Part shown: one piece after another, positions 44,803-53,897 of the stretch
Layout of the letters: each line of letters begins with the position of its first letter
Numbering within the stretch: the stretch's first letter is position 1
Assembly (NCBI RefSeq): GCF_022808595.1
Contig: NZ_JAKUCN010000001.1
Location: 310,001-374,000, forward strand
Length of the DNA stretch: 64,000 nucleotides
From: Microvirga solisilvae
Lineage (GTDB): Bacteria; Pseudomonadota; Alphaproteobacteria; Rhizobiales; Beijerinckiaceae
Direction: 5' to 3'
Notes under the pieces: generated by a model
Databases searched by the model: none
What the model was told of the DNA's origin: nothing
Seen by the model: only the letters and a program-made list of their open reading frames with translations
Position numbers and translations under genes: made by a program

Positions 44803-47670
44803 ATGTCGAAAACCGTAATCAATAGTAATTATATTACAGTGGCTCAGGATGCGCTCTTAGGGAAAGAGGCTTGCGCGATTGAGAAGGCGCATCAGAGCGA
44901 CATCGAAGCTCTGCCCCATATGGTCTGGTCGGCTCGCGCCGATGGCTACAACGATTATCAAAACCATCGATGGTACGAGTTTACGGGCCTTTCTCCAGAT
45001 ACTGTTCATGAGAATGCGTGGATCGATCTCGTTCATCCGGAGGATCGGGCTGCTGTTCTGGATGTGTGGCAGAAAGCATTGGAAGCGGGATCCGAGTGCG
45101 AGATCGAGCATCGCCTGCGTCATCATTCGGGCGAGTATCGATGGGTGCTTGGCCGGGCGAACCCGATTTATGGTGCAGAGGGCCAACTGGAGCGTTGGAT
45201 CGGGACTTACACCGACATTCATGATTGGAAGAAAGCCGAACAGGCTTTGGCGGAAAGCGAGGAGCGCTATCGTGCGCTTGTGGAAGCCACGACCGCGATG
45301 GTCTGGCGCGCTGGGCCCGATGGTTCGATTCTCAGAGGATGGGGTTGGGAGGAGTTTTCCGGTCAGGAGCCCGATCTCTACGAGGGGCATGGTTGGCTTG
45401 ATGCGGTTCACCCCGACGATCGAGAGGCTTTGACGCGGGTCTGGCAGAAGGCACTGGATTCCGGAAAACCAGCTGAAACCGAATTTCGGGTCATGCATAA
45501 GGATGGCGAGTATCGCTGGGTCCTGTCGCGGGCCATGCCGATGAAATGCAAGGACGGCTCCATCCGTGAATGGGTGGGAACCATCTCCGACATCCATGAG
45601 CAAAAGCAGGCTCAGGAAGCTCTGAGGATTGGCGAGGAGCGGTTGCGCTTGGCGGCCGAAACGACGTCCTTGGGGATCTGGGATGCGGATCTGATCACGG
45701 GCTCCCTGGAATGGACGGGCGAGACACGGGAAATACTGGGATTGCATCCCGATACTCCGGCGCTGCTCGAAACATTCATGGCGCGGATCCATCCCGACGA
45801 TCTTGTCACCTATGACAACAAGCTCTTCGTCGACGTGCCTGGCAAGGGACCCAGCTATCGTGGCACATTTCGCATCATTCGTGCGGATACGGGAGAGGTC
45901 CGGTGGATCTCCTCTCATGCCAGAATTGTCCTCGACGAGAACGGGCAGCCTATTCGCAAGATCGGAACGATCCGGGACGTGACGGAACGCAAGGTTTCAG
46001 AAGATGCATTGCGAGCCACCGAGGAGAGGTTGCGGCTGGCCATGCAGGCGGGCCGCATGATCGCCTGGGAGCACGATCTCGAAACCGATCACGTGACGCG
46101 GTCCGAAAATTCGTTAGAGCTTCTGGGTATCGGCTCGGGACAGTTGTCCGAGTTCCTGGAGAGGGTGCCTGTCGAAGCTCGGGTCGGTCGAGAGCGCTTC
46201 ATCAACAGGATCAACAGGACAGGCTCCGATACCATGGAGTTTCAGTACCGGTTGCCTGATGGAAACATGCTCTGGCTGGCATCCCGCGGAGAATGGGCCG
46301 GCCCCAATCGCGTCGTGGGCGTCACATTCGACATCACCGATCGCAAGGCGGCGGAAGAAGAGGTCTGGCGCACGGCAAACCACGATGCGCTTACCGGCTT
46401 GCCAAATCGCGTCTTGTTCCAACGCTGCCTCGAGAAGGCGTTGAGCGAGGCTACGGCGAAAGGCACGAGTGTCAGCCTTCTCCTGATCGATCTCGATGAC
46501 TTCAAGGATGTCAACGACACCCTGGGCCATGATGCCGGCGATGCGCTGCTGCAGGAGACTGCAAACCGCCTATCTGCGATGCTCCGCGATGCGGATACCG
46601 TGGCCAGACTCGGCGGCGATGAATTCGCCGTTCTTCTCGTCGAGCCATTGACCTTGAGTCACGCCGCGAAGTTCGCAGAAAACCTGATCAAGACCCTGCG
46701 CCTGCCATTCGCGTATGGCGGAAGGACGCTTGTGAGCCGCGCCAGCGTCGGCATTGCAGCCTATCCTGATCATGACCTCGCCCCGGCTGAGCTCATGAAG
46801 GATGCCGACATTGCTCTCTACCGGGCAAAAGCCGAGGGCCGGAACCGGGTGATGACGTATTCGCCCGAGATGCGGGCCGTGACCGAACAAAGGCTGGCCT
46901 TGGGCAGGGACATTCGGGATGCGATTTCCCGCAATCAGATGATGCCCTTCTACCAGCCGAAGGTCTGTCTCTCGACTGGAAGGATCGTTGGCTTGGAAGC
47001 CCTTGCCCGATGGCATCACTCGGAGAAAGGCATTCTCACTCCCAACGCCTTTGGCGCTGTCTTCGACAATCCGGAACTGGCTTCAGCCGTGGGCAAGAGA
47101 CTCGTCGGCAAGATCGCGTCGGATATGCGCCGATGGCTCGACGCGGGCATCGACTTCGGCCGCATCGCCTTCAATCTCTCGTCCGTGGAGTTTAACCAAC
47201 CGGATCTGGCCGACGAGATCCTTCGCATCCTCGGTCTCGTGAAGGTTCCCACGAAGCATTTCGAGATCGAGGTGACCGAGAAGGTGCTTCTTGATGGACG
47301 TTCGGGGCTGGTGTCCGATACGCTTGAGAAGTTCCACCGGCACGGCGTGCAGATTGCCCTCGACGATTTCGGCACCGGTTACGCGTCGCTCACTCATCTG
47401 AAGCGATATCCCGTGGATCATATCAAGATCGACCACAGCTTCGTGGCTGACCTTGAGCTCGATGAGGACGATGCGGCCATCGTCGCTGCTGTCATCGGCC
47501 TCGGCAACAGCTTGGGGCTTCAGGTGACGGCCGAGGGTGTCGAGACGGAGGGGCAGGTGCAGCGATTGCAGGAATTGGGATGTCACAGCGCTCAGGGATA
47601 TTTCTATGCCACCCCGATGGCCGCATCCGAGGTCGCGCCATGGCTCAATGCCTGGAACAAGCCCGAGTAA
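44803..47670 (+). CDS. PAS-repeat GGDEF-EAL cyclic di-GMP protein
   Basis: A 955-residue soluble protein with four PAS domains (roughly residues 30-150, 155-275, 285-400 and 415-530), then GGDEF and EAL. The GGDEF site is intact (GGDEF at 604-608) with an inhibitory RDAD site five residues before it. The EAL motif is at 732-734, with the DFGTGYASLTHLKRYPVD loop also present, so both synthesis and hydrolysis of c-di-GMP are possible. The ATG at 44803 (MSKTVINS) is preferred over an upstream reading from 44668, whose N-terminus looks untranslated. Confidence 0.92.
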   Translation: MSKTVINSNYITVAQDALLGKEACAIEKAHQSDIEALPHMVWSARADGYNDYQNHRWYEFTGLSPDTVHENAWIDLVHPEDRAAVLDVWQKALEAGSECEIEHRLRHHSGEYRWVLGRANPIYGAEGQLERWIGTYTDIHDWKKAEQALAESEERYRALVEATTAMVWRAGPDGSILRGWGWEEFSGQEPDLYEGHGWLDAVHPDDREALTRVWQKALDSGKPAETEFRVMHKDGEYRWVLSRAMPMKCKDGSIREWVGTISDIHEQKQAQEALRIGEERLRLAAETTSLGIWDADLITGSLEWTGETREILGLHPDTPALLETFMARIHPDDLVTYDNKLFVDVPGKGPSYRGTFRIIRADTGEVRWISSHARIVLDENGQPIRKIGTIRDVTERKVSEDALRATEERLRLAMQAGRMIAWEHDLETDHVTRSENSLELLGIGSGQLSEFLERVPVEARVGRERFINRINRTGSDTMEFQYRLPDGNMLWLASRGEWAGPNRVVGVTFDITDRKAAEEEVWRTANHDALTGLPNRVLFQRCLEKALSEATAKGTSVSLLLIDLDDFKDVNDTLGHDAGDALLQETANRLSAMLRDADTVARLGGDEFAVLLVEPLTLSHAAKFAENLIKTLRLPFAYGGRTLVSRASVGIAAYPDHDLAPAELMKDADIALYRAKAEGRNRVMTYSPEMRAVTEQRLALGRDIRDAISRNQMMPFYQPKVCLSTGRIVGLEALARWHHSEKGILTPNAFGAVFDNPELASAVGKRLVGKIASDMRRWLDAGIDFGRIAFNLSSVEFNQPDLADEILRILGLVKVPTKHFEIEVTEKVLLDGRSGLVSDTLEKFHRHGVQIALDDFGTGYASLTHLKRYPVDHIKIDHSFVADLELDEDDAAIVAAVIGLGNSLGLQVTAEGVETEGQVQRLQELGCHSAQGYFYATPMAASEVAPWLNAWNKPE

Positions 47671-47686
47671 TCAGAACCGGATTACA

Positions 47687-48445
47687 TCAGGCCTGACCCG
47701 CCTCAGGTGACGGGGCCTTGTCCGTTTCAGGAGAGGCAAGGTTGTTTGCTGCCCAGATCGCCGCTTGAGCGCGATTGGAGACGCCGATCTTCTTGAGGAT
47801 CTTCTTGACGTGAACCTTCACCGTCGCCTCGGCCATGTTGAGGCGACGGGCAATGATCTTGTTGGGCGCGCCTTCCTTCAGCCAGTGCAGCACCTCAAGC
47901 TCGCGGCTCGACAGGGGCCTGCAGGGAGAGTTGCAGGCCGGTTTCTCAAAACTCCCCGAAGGCCATGCCAGATTGTGCGCACCCTCTCTCGTGATCAGCT
48001 GGATCATTTCTGACGGCACGACGGCTTCGCCAAGCATGACGAGCTCAATAGAGTTGATCAGGACGCCAGGGCTGCTGGACGTCAGGCAAAAGCCGTCGGC
48101 GCCGGCCTGCCGGGATGCCAGGACAGCATTGAAGTCGAACTGATCGGCAAGAACGATCACCCGAGCTTCGGGATGCCGACTTTTCAAGTTTGCGATGAAT
48201 TCAAACGTGCCATCCCGACTGTATTTCACATCCAGAATGAAAAGGTCCGGTGAGGTCTCTCCCTGAAGCGAGAACTCGGAGGCGCTTTCAAAGGAGGCGT
48301 CGATTACGGCGAAGCGCGTATCGTCAAGAAGTTCTTCCACTCCCATGCGGAGCAAGGGAGCTGCGTAGATATGAACCTGGATCAGAGGTGATCCGGTGAC
48401 GCCCGTTGGTGGCTTCTGTCCTTGAAGAACGTGAAGAGATGACAT
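47687..48445 (-). CDS. LuxR-type response regulator with degenerate receiver
   Basis: A 252-residue transcription factor. The C-terminal GerE/LuxR helix-turn-helix is clear (PLSSRELEVLHWLKEGAPNK, then VKVHVKKILKKIGVSNRAQA). The N-terminal receiver keeps an Asp in LFILDVKYSRDG. The acidic pair that normally opens the domain is replaced (VHIYAAPLLRMG), and the conserved Lys is missing in the aligned FCLTSSSPG. Phosphorylation may thus be absent or atypical. It is convergent with the GGDEF-EAL gene; no kinase is adjacent. Confidence 0.86.
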   Translation of the reverse strand: MSSLHVLQGQKPPTGVTGSPLIQVHIYAAPLLRMGVEELLDDTRFAVIDASFESASEFSLQGETSPDLFILDVKYSRDGTFEFIANLKSRHPEARVIVLADQFDFNAVLASRQAGADGFCLTSSSPGVLINSIELVMLGEAVVPSEMIQLITREGAHNLAWPSGSFEKPACNSPCRPLSSRELEVLHWLKEGAPNKIIARRLNMAEATVKVHVKKILKKIGVSNRAQAAIWAANNLASPETDKAPSPEAGQA

Positions 48446-48483
48446 GGCAATCTTTCGGTTCTCAATGAAAAGCGCTGATCCAT

Positions 48484-48843
48484 TCAGCGAAGAATGTAAA
48501 TGATCTGATGAGATGCCGCGTCGACGATGACCCGATGCCCTCGAACGATGGCATAGCGATAGGATTCGTGCCGTGGGATCTCGTGGAATGTCGTTCCTTC
48601 GGGAAGGCGATCGCCAGGCTTGAGACGGATCTGCTCCTGAGCCTCCGCAGGCTTTGATTGGCTTCCGCTGGCAGACAGATGAGACCTGATCTTTCTGACC
48701 GCCGACACCGCCCCGCTGAGGGTTCCGGCTTCAGCATAAATTGCCCGTCCGGTCGGACGATCCGTCGTTTCGTCCGGCGTCGCAAGGGTCGCCATAGCTC
48801 CCAGTGAGAACCCAATGAACATCAGGATCAGTAGTATCCGCAT
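48484..48843 (-). CDS. DUF1236 domain secreted protein
   Basis: A 119-residue protein with a signal peptide (MRILLILMFIGFSLGAMATL). The C-terminal 45 residues match the DUF1236 pattern: LKPGDRLPEGTTFHEIP, then YRYAIVRGHRVIVDAASHQI. DUF1236 proteins are common small envelope proteins in Rhizobiales with unknown function. It lies between the LuxR-type regulator and the anti-sigma factor, all on the minus strand, but the 94-bp upstream gap may hold its own promoter. Confidence 0.78.
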   Translation of the reverse strand: MRILLILMFIGFSLGAMATLATPDETTDRPTGRAIYAEAGTLSGAVSAVRKIRSHLSASGSQSKPAEAQEQIRLKPGDRLPEGTTFHEIPRHESYRYAIVRGHRVIVDAASHQIIYILR

Positions 48844-48937
48844 CGTGGAACGCCTTCGCCTGTCAGATTGCAGAACGGATGGCGGGCCTGTTTATTCCAG
48901 TGGGCTGAAATTTTTTTCTCTGCGGATGCGGCGAATG

Positions 48938-49699
48938 TCAGTGCTGGCGCAGGCTTTCGTTCAGCGCTTCGGTTTCATCGGTTCCGAGGAGAGGCTCGCC
49001 CGCGCCGGCGCTTTGAAGGTAGTTCGCCATCAGGTCCGCCCCGTCGCTTGGAACATAGGCGCCGCTTTCCGCGGCTGCGACGGCGAATGCGATTTTCCAG
49101 CCCGATGAGTGGCATGCGACCGTATCGGATGCTCCCTGCGGCGTCTGAAGCTTGAATTCCCGGCAGAGCGCGCCGTCAGCCGTGCGGAATGTCGATATCG
49201 CGCGAAACTTTCCGAAGGGCAGATCGCGCTCTTGTCCTGAAAGGGTTTCATTGAGGGCGCTATTCACCTCCGGAGCGGAAAGGTATGCCATCGCATCGTG
49301 AGGCGGCGATTGGTGAGCTTCCCGCCCCACGAAATAACCGCCCGTTCCGATAGCGAGTGCGGCAAGACTGGCAGCAAGCGCCAAGCCGAAGTTCCATTTT
49401 CGGGCCGTGGGTGAGGTGTGCTTCCGTTCGGCGTCGAAGCGATCGACTTGGGCTTGGACGGCGGCCAGCAGTTGGGGAGGGACATCGAATGCTGCCTGTG
49501 CCGAATAGGCGGAACGGGCAAGGCGTCGGCTGCGAAGGAACTCGGAAATCCGCCTTGCGATCATGGGATCGACTGCCATGGCCTGTTCGACCGAAGCGGA
49601 GACTGCCTCGTCGAGTTCGCCGTCCGCGAAGGCCATCAGAATCTCATCGCTGAAATGTAGCTGTGCCATCGGCATCACCCCGCTATCGGTTCCGGACAT
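48938..49699 (-). CDS. Membrane anti-sigma factor
   Basis: A 253-residue protein with a cytoplasmic N-terminal domain (FSDEILMAFADGELDEAV, the anti-sigma/zinc-finger-like start without a Cys-based zinc site). One transmembrane helix lies near residues 105-125 (FGLALAASLAALAIGTGGYF), followed by a periplasmic C-terminal domain. It starts two bases after the stop of the ECF sigma gene, the standard sigma/anti-sigma pairing. The nearby secreted subtilase is a candidate target or protease in the pathway. Confidence 0.83.
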   Translation of the reverse strand: MSGTDSGVMPMAQLHFSDEILMAFADGELDEAVSASVEQAMAVDPMIARRISEFLRSRRLARSAYSAQAAFDVPPQLLAAVQAQVDRFDAERKHTSPTARKWNFGLALAASLAALAIGTGGYFVGREAHQSPPHDAMAYLSAPEVNSALNETLSGQERDLPFGKFRAISTFRTADGALCREFKLQTPQGASDTVACHSSGWKIAFAVAAAESGAYVPSDGADLMANYLQSAGAGEPLLGTDETEALNESLRQH

Positions 49700-49701
49700 C
49701 G

Positions 49702-50220
49702 TCAGGCGGCGGCCGTCATCTCGACGAGCCGCTTGCGGGCTCGTGCGAGACGGCTCATCACCGTACCGATGGGAACACCTAGAATCTCCGCTGCTTCCCG
49801 GTAGGCCAGATCCTCGATACAGACGAGCAGAAGCACCTCGCGCTGCTCCTCAGGCAATGCATCGATAACCTGCTGAACCTCGGCCAGCAGCAGCTTGTTC
49901 AGGATCGGCTCTTCGCCGGGATCGCCGATGATTTCCGCCTGCACGGTTATGTCCTCGCTCATTCCCTCGGTTTTCGATCGCCTGAGGTGATCGATCCAGC
50001 TGTTGCGGAGGATCCGGAAAACCCATGCATCGAAGCGCGTCCCCGGCGTCCAACTATCGGCGTGGGCAAGCGCCCGTTCACATGCATTCTGCACGAGATC
50101 GTCAGCCAAGGATGGCGAACGGCAGAGCACCAAGGCGAAGCGCCTCAGTCGTGGCAGAAGCGCCACGAGTTCCTGTCCGATGGCCACTGGCATTGCTGCT
50201 CCGCGTTGCCCTTTGTTCAT
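49702..50220 (-). CDS. ECF-family RNA polymerase sigma factor
   Basis: A sigma factor of up to 172 residues. Region 2 contains DDLVQNACERALAHADSW and FDAWVFRILRNSWIDHLRR. Region 4 is ALPEEQREVLLLVCIEDLAYREAAEILGVPIGTVMSRLARARKR. Two starts are possible: ATG 50220, or ATG 50193 (MPVAIGQ) with GGAG five bases upstream. A candidate ECF promoter ends three bases before ATG 50220, so a transcript from it would start inside that codon, which favours 50193. The partner anti-sigma gene follows directly. Confidence 0.92.
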   Translation of the reverse strand: MNKGQRGAAMPVAIGQELVALLPRLRRFALVLCRSPSLADDLVQNACERALAHADSWTPGTRFDAWVFRILRNSWIDHLRRSKTEGMSEDITVQAEIIGDPGEEPILNKLLLAEVQQVIDALPEEQREVLLLVCIEDLAYREAAEILGVPIGTVMSRLARARKRLVEMTAAA

Positions 50221-50223
50221 GAA

Positions 50224-50248
50224 AACGGATCTCGTCCCACTTTATTCC
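50224..50248 (-). promoter_or_regulatory. Candidate ECF promoter for the sigma gene
   Basis: On the minus strand GGAAT-N16-CGTT has the typical ECF layout (-35 GGAA, -10 CGTT). It points toward the sigma/anti-sigma pair, as expected for autoregulation. Confidence 0.55.
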
Positions 50249-50281
50249 CGCTCGACCTCACGACTTTCATTGAATCTTTCG

Positions 50282-50306
50282 GGAAAGAAATCGCTTCTGC
50301 ATCGTT
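50282..50306 (+). promoter_or_regulatory. Candidate ECF promoter for the subtilase gene
   Basis: On the plus strand GGAAA-N16-CGTT has the same spacing as the minus-strand motif 34 bases away. It points toward the S8 peptidase, with a leader of about 160 bases. Confidence 0.55.
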
Positions 50307-50475
50307 ATAGGGGATGATCCATGTCGGCTTTGCCGCAGGGTTCGGTTCCGATGCGCTGAAAACAAGCAAAGTTTCGGCCCTCGGGCCGAGGGGATTGCAA
50401 CAGAGTACCTGAATTCGTCCGGTTCAAGCGTGCCCTTGGGGCTGAGCATACCGGCAGGGGGCCTGGGGAGCTGTC

Positions 50476-52440
50476 ATGGCATATGGGTGGCGATATCTCG
50501 CGGTGCTTGCAGGAGGCGTTGCGGTCGCTGCGCCCGTTCAACTTCATCTCAATCTTGGCTCCCCCACTGATTTCCAACTGGCATCATCTGTTGCTCACGC
50601 GAAGCCCAGTGGCGGAGGAAATGGGAATGCCGGCGGAAACGGCAACTCCGGGAACGGAAATAGCGGCAACAAAGGAAACAGCGGCAATAACGGTAATAAT
50701 GGGAATGGTGGCTCCCAAGGAAACCAAGGGGGCAACAACGGCAACGGCGGGAGCCAAGGAAATGCCGGGGGCAGTAACGGCAATGGCGGTTCGCAGGGAA
50801 ACGTTGGGGGCGGTAACGGCAAGAGCAGTGCGCCTGGCAATTCCGGAGGCGCGAGAGGAAACCCCGGAAACAGTAACGGTAACGGGGGAGCTCAAGGGAG
50901 CTCTGGATCGAATAATGGCAAGGGAGCCTCGCAAGGGAATTCTGGCGGCAGCACGAACAGCGCGGGTAGTCCCGCCGGCAGCAATTCCGGTCGGGGGCAG
51001 AGCGCTGGGAGTGCCGGCGGCAATGTAGGTTCTGGCGCGATCAATTCCGGAGGAGGCGCTTCCAAGAGCAGCAGCGCATCACGAGGATCTACCAACGGCA
51101 AGGCAGATCTAGCAGCCAGCCGAACCGGTCAGGCTCCGGGATTGTCAACGAGGCAGAGTAGCAGAACCGGCCAGGCCAAAGAGGCTAAAGGAGAGGCTAC
51201 GGCAAACCGCGGGCAGGCTGCCAGAAACGCCAACACTGCAGCACTGAAAGACCAAGTCGAGCCTTTGGGCTCGCGGCTCAAGCCCCGGCGGGCATCGAAC
51301 GCGATTGTTGTATCGGGCTTGAGTAAAGGTGATCTGACGAAGCTGGCGGCGTCGGGGTTGCATGTGGTGTCCCAGACACGCGGAACGATTGCGCCTCAGA
51401 TCGTGAGGCTGAGTGTTCCCAAAGGAATGTCGCTCAAACAGGCGCAACGGGTTGTCCGTACGGCCAGCGCGAACGCGTCCGCTGATCTCGACACCTATTA
51501 CTACACGGATGGAGCTGCTGCCGGATGTTCAGATCCCGGTTGCGAGGCTTCCATTCTCGTCGGCTGGACACCGCCTGCTGCAGAGGTTTGCGGGACGCCA
51601 CCGCTGATCGGCCTCATCGATACCGGTATCGATCTCAGCCATGAAGCCTTGAAAGGTCAGTCGATCGAGGTGATCGATATATCCAAGGAAACCGAAGGCA
51701 GGTCTTCTCTCGATCATGGAACAGCCATTGCCGCCCTTCTGGTCGGCCAACCCGGTAGCGTGGCGCCTGGTCTGATCCCGCAAGCAAGGCTCGTTGCTGT
51801 CGATGCCTTTTCAAAGAGAAAGGAAACGGCCGATAATGCGACTGTCATCTCTCTCGTCACGGCCATCGAGGCCCTTGCCGAACGCGGCGTGAAGGTCATC
51901 AATCTCAGCCTGTCGGGACCGCCGAACGAGGTTCTCAAGAAAGCTGTCGAGGCTGCGCAGGAAAAGGGCATCGTGCTCGTCGCGGCTGTCGGCAACAACG
52001 GAGCAGGGGCCGAGCCGTCCTATCCGGCGGCCTATCCCGGAGTTGTCGCCGTCACGGCGGTGGATCGTCAGCTCAACGCCTATCGCCGTGCCACCCACGG
52101 CTCCTATGTGGAGTTCGCCGCTCCGGGCGTGGATGTCTGGACAGCTCAAGCCAAGGGTGGGAAGGCTGCAAGGAGTGGAACCTCCTATGCGGTGCCTTTC
52201 GTGTCGGCAGCGATGGCCATGCTGCGGGCAGGCAATCCCAACATGGATGCTAATGGCCTGCAGAAGCGTCTGCAGGAAACCACCCAGGACCTTGGCGATC
52301 CTGGGCGGGACATGACATTCGGATATGGCCTGATCCAGATGGCGAAGTTGTGCCCTGAACCGGATACTGCCCCCAGGCCTGTGGCCGCTGATGTATCGGC
52401 CACCGCAGCGATCCCGCAAGAGGTCGTCAAGGAGCCATAA
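50476..52440 (+). CDS. Secreted S8 family subtilisin-like peptidase with Gly/Asn-rich linker
   Basis: A 654-residue exported serine protease. After a signal-like N-terminus (to about residue 43) comes a low-complexity GN/GS-rich region to about residue 200, then a Ser/Arg-rich part and a possible propeptide-like domain (about 275-355). The catalytic domain has the full triad: Asp382 in LIDTGIDLSHEA, His414 in LDHGTAIAALL, and Ser570 in SGTSYAVPFVSA. It is divergent from an ECF sigma/anti-sigma pair with facing ECF-type promoters, so it is probably under that sigma factor's control. Confidence 0.92.
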   Translation: MAYGWRYLAVLAGGVAVAAPVQLHLNLGSPTDFQLASSVAHAKPSGGGNGNAGGNGNSGNGNSGNKGNSGNNGNNGNGGSQGNQGGNNGNGGSQGNAGGSNGNGGSQGNVGGGNGKSSAPGNSGGARGNPGNSNGNGGAQGSSGSNNGKGASQGNSGGSTNSAGSPAGSNSGRGQSAGSAGGNVGSGAINSGGGASKSSSASRGSTNGKADLAASRTGQAPGLSTRQSSRTGQAKEAKGEATANRGQAARNANTAALKDQVEPLGSRLKPRRASNAIVVSGLSKGDLTKLAASGLHVVSQTRGTIAPQIVRLSVPKGMSLKQAQRVVRTASANASADLDTYYYTDGAAAGCSDPGCEASILVGWTPPAAEVCGTPPLIGLIDTGIDLSHEALKGQSIEVIDISKETEGRSSLDHGTAIAALLVGQPGSVAPGLIPQARLVAVDAFSKRKETADNATVISLVTAIEALAERGVKVINLSLSGPPNEVLKKAVEAAQEKGIVLVAAVGNNGAGAEPSYPAAYPGVVAVTAVDRQLNAYRRATHGSYVEFAAPGVDVWTAQAKGGKAARSGTSYAVPFVSAAMAMLRAGNPNMDANGLQKRLQETTQDLGDPGRDMTFGYGLIQMAKLCPEPDTAPRPVAADVSATAAIPQEVVKEP

Positions 52441-52462
52441 GGCTCCCGATGCAGGACGCGCG

Positions 52463-53698
52463 TTAGGCTCGCTCCTCCCAGAGCTTCGCTAGCTCGACGA
52501 TGGTCTTCACGGCCTTTTCCATGTCCTGGCTGCTCACGAATTCGATCGGGGAGTGGAAGGCGTGGCCCCCGGCGAAGATGTTGGGGCAGGGCAGGCCCAT
52601 GAAGGAAAGGCGCGAACCGTCCGTGCCGCCGCGAATGCTGCCACGCACCGGCTCCATGCCGGCGCGGCGGATGGCTTCCTCGGCGTAATCGACGATCTCG
52701 GGGTGCTGGTCGAGCACCACCTTCATGTTGCGATACTGCTCCTTGACCGTGAAGGTATGGCTGGAGCCGGGATAGGCCTTCAGCACGTCCTTGGTAATGG
52801 TCTCCAAGAGCGCTTCCTTCTGCTTCAGGCCGTCTTCCGTGAAGTCGCGGATGATGAAGCTCAACTTCGCCTTCTCCATCACGCCTGAAACGCCGGTCGG
52901 ATGGATGAAGCCTTCGCGACCCTGGGTCGTCTCCGGAGCCATGTTCTTCGGCAGGCGATCGATGATAGCGCCCGCAATGCGGATGGCGTTTTCCATCTTG
53001 CCATAGGCAAAGCCGGGATGCATCGCCACGCCCTTGATGACGATCTCCACGCCATCGGCTGAGAAGGTTTCGTCCTCGATGGTGCCGGCCGTTTCGCCAT
53101 CCAGTGTGTAGCCGAAATCCGCTCCCAGCTTTTTGAGGTCGACTTTCTCGACGCCACGGCCAATCTCTTCGTCCGGCGTGAAGAGAATGCGGATCGCGCC
53201 GTGCTTGATATCCGGATTTTTGATCAGGAATTCGGCTGCGGTCATGATCTCGGCGATGCCGGCCTTGTCATCGGCGCCAAGCAGCGTCGTACCGTCCGAG
53301 GTAACGATGTCGTGGCCGATCAGGTCCTTGAGGACGGGATGCTCGGCAACGCGGATCACCTGACGCGGATCACCCGGGAGCTTGATGTCGCCACCCTGAT
53401 AATTCCTGACGATCTGCGGCTTCACGTTCGTACCGGAGAAGTCGGGCGCCGTGTCCATGTGGGCGCAGAAGCAGATGACCGGAATGGTATTCTTCGGGCT
53501 GTTCGACGGAATGGTGCCATAGACGTAGCCGTGCTCGTCGAGATGCGCATCTGACACGCCGATCTCGAGCAATTCCTCGACCAGGAGGTGTCCCAGGTTC
53601 TTCTGTTTCTCGGTCGAGGGCTGAGAGGGAGACGAGGCGTCCGACTGGGTGTCGATGACGACATAGCGGAGGAAACGGTCGGTAACGCTGGAGGCCAT
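52463..53698 (-). CDS. pepT: Peptidase T (tripeptide aminopeptidase)
   Basis: PepT removes the N-terminal residue from tripeptides. The 411-residue M20 family protein has the metal-binding motifs CAHMDTAPDFSG, GADDKAGIAEIM and TPDEEIGRG, plus the C-terminal GGHAFHSPIEF. Length and motifs match PepT rather than the M20 enzyme at 29108. It is divergent from the lytic transglycosylase gene, with 199 bases between. Confidence 0.94.
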   Translation of the reverse strand: MASSVTDRFLRYVVIDTQSDASSPSQPSTEKQKNLGHLLVEELLEIGVSDAHLDEHGYVYGTIPSNSPKNTIPVICFCAHMDTAPDFSGTNVKPQIVRNYQGGDIKLPGDPRQVIRVAEHPVLKDLIGHDIVTSDGTTLLGADDKAGIAEIMTAAEFLIKNPDIKHGAIRILFTPDEEIGRGVEKVDLKKLGADFGYTLDGETAGTIEDETFSADGVEIVIKGVAMHPGFAYGKMENAIRIAGAIIDRLPKNMAPETTQGREGFIHPTGVSGVMEKAKLSFIIRDFTEDGLKQKEALLETITKDVLKAYPGSSHTFTVKEQYRNMKVVLDQHPEIVDYAEEAIRRAGMEPVRGSIRGGTDGSRLSFMGLPCPNIFAGGHAFHSPIEFVSSQDMEKAVKTIVELAKLWEERA

Positions 53699-53897
53699 GG
53701 GGCGTAATCCACAAGTTGCTGAGGGTGAGACTTGTACTCGCCCAAAGACGTCCCGTGAATGGTTTCTGGCCCCATTCCAAAGGGTTTGAACAGGGTTTCA
53801 CCCGCTCAAGCCGAGCCTTTCTGACAGACCTTACGGCCAAGCTGACGCCTTATTGCCACGTTTGGCTTGAGAATGCCTCCCCCTATAAACAGAGGGG

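Noticed and set aside
50620..51100. Repetitive GGNGNSG-coding DNA considered as a CRISPR or tandem-repeat locus
   Set aside because: Units are short, imperfect and in frame with the subtilase; it is a low-complexity protein linker, not an array with spacers.
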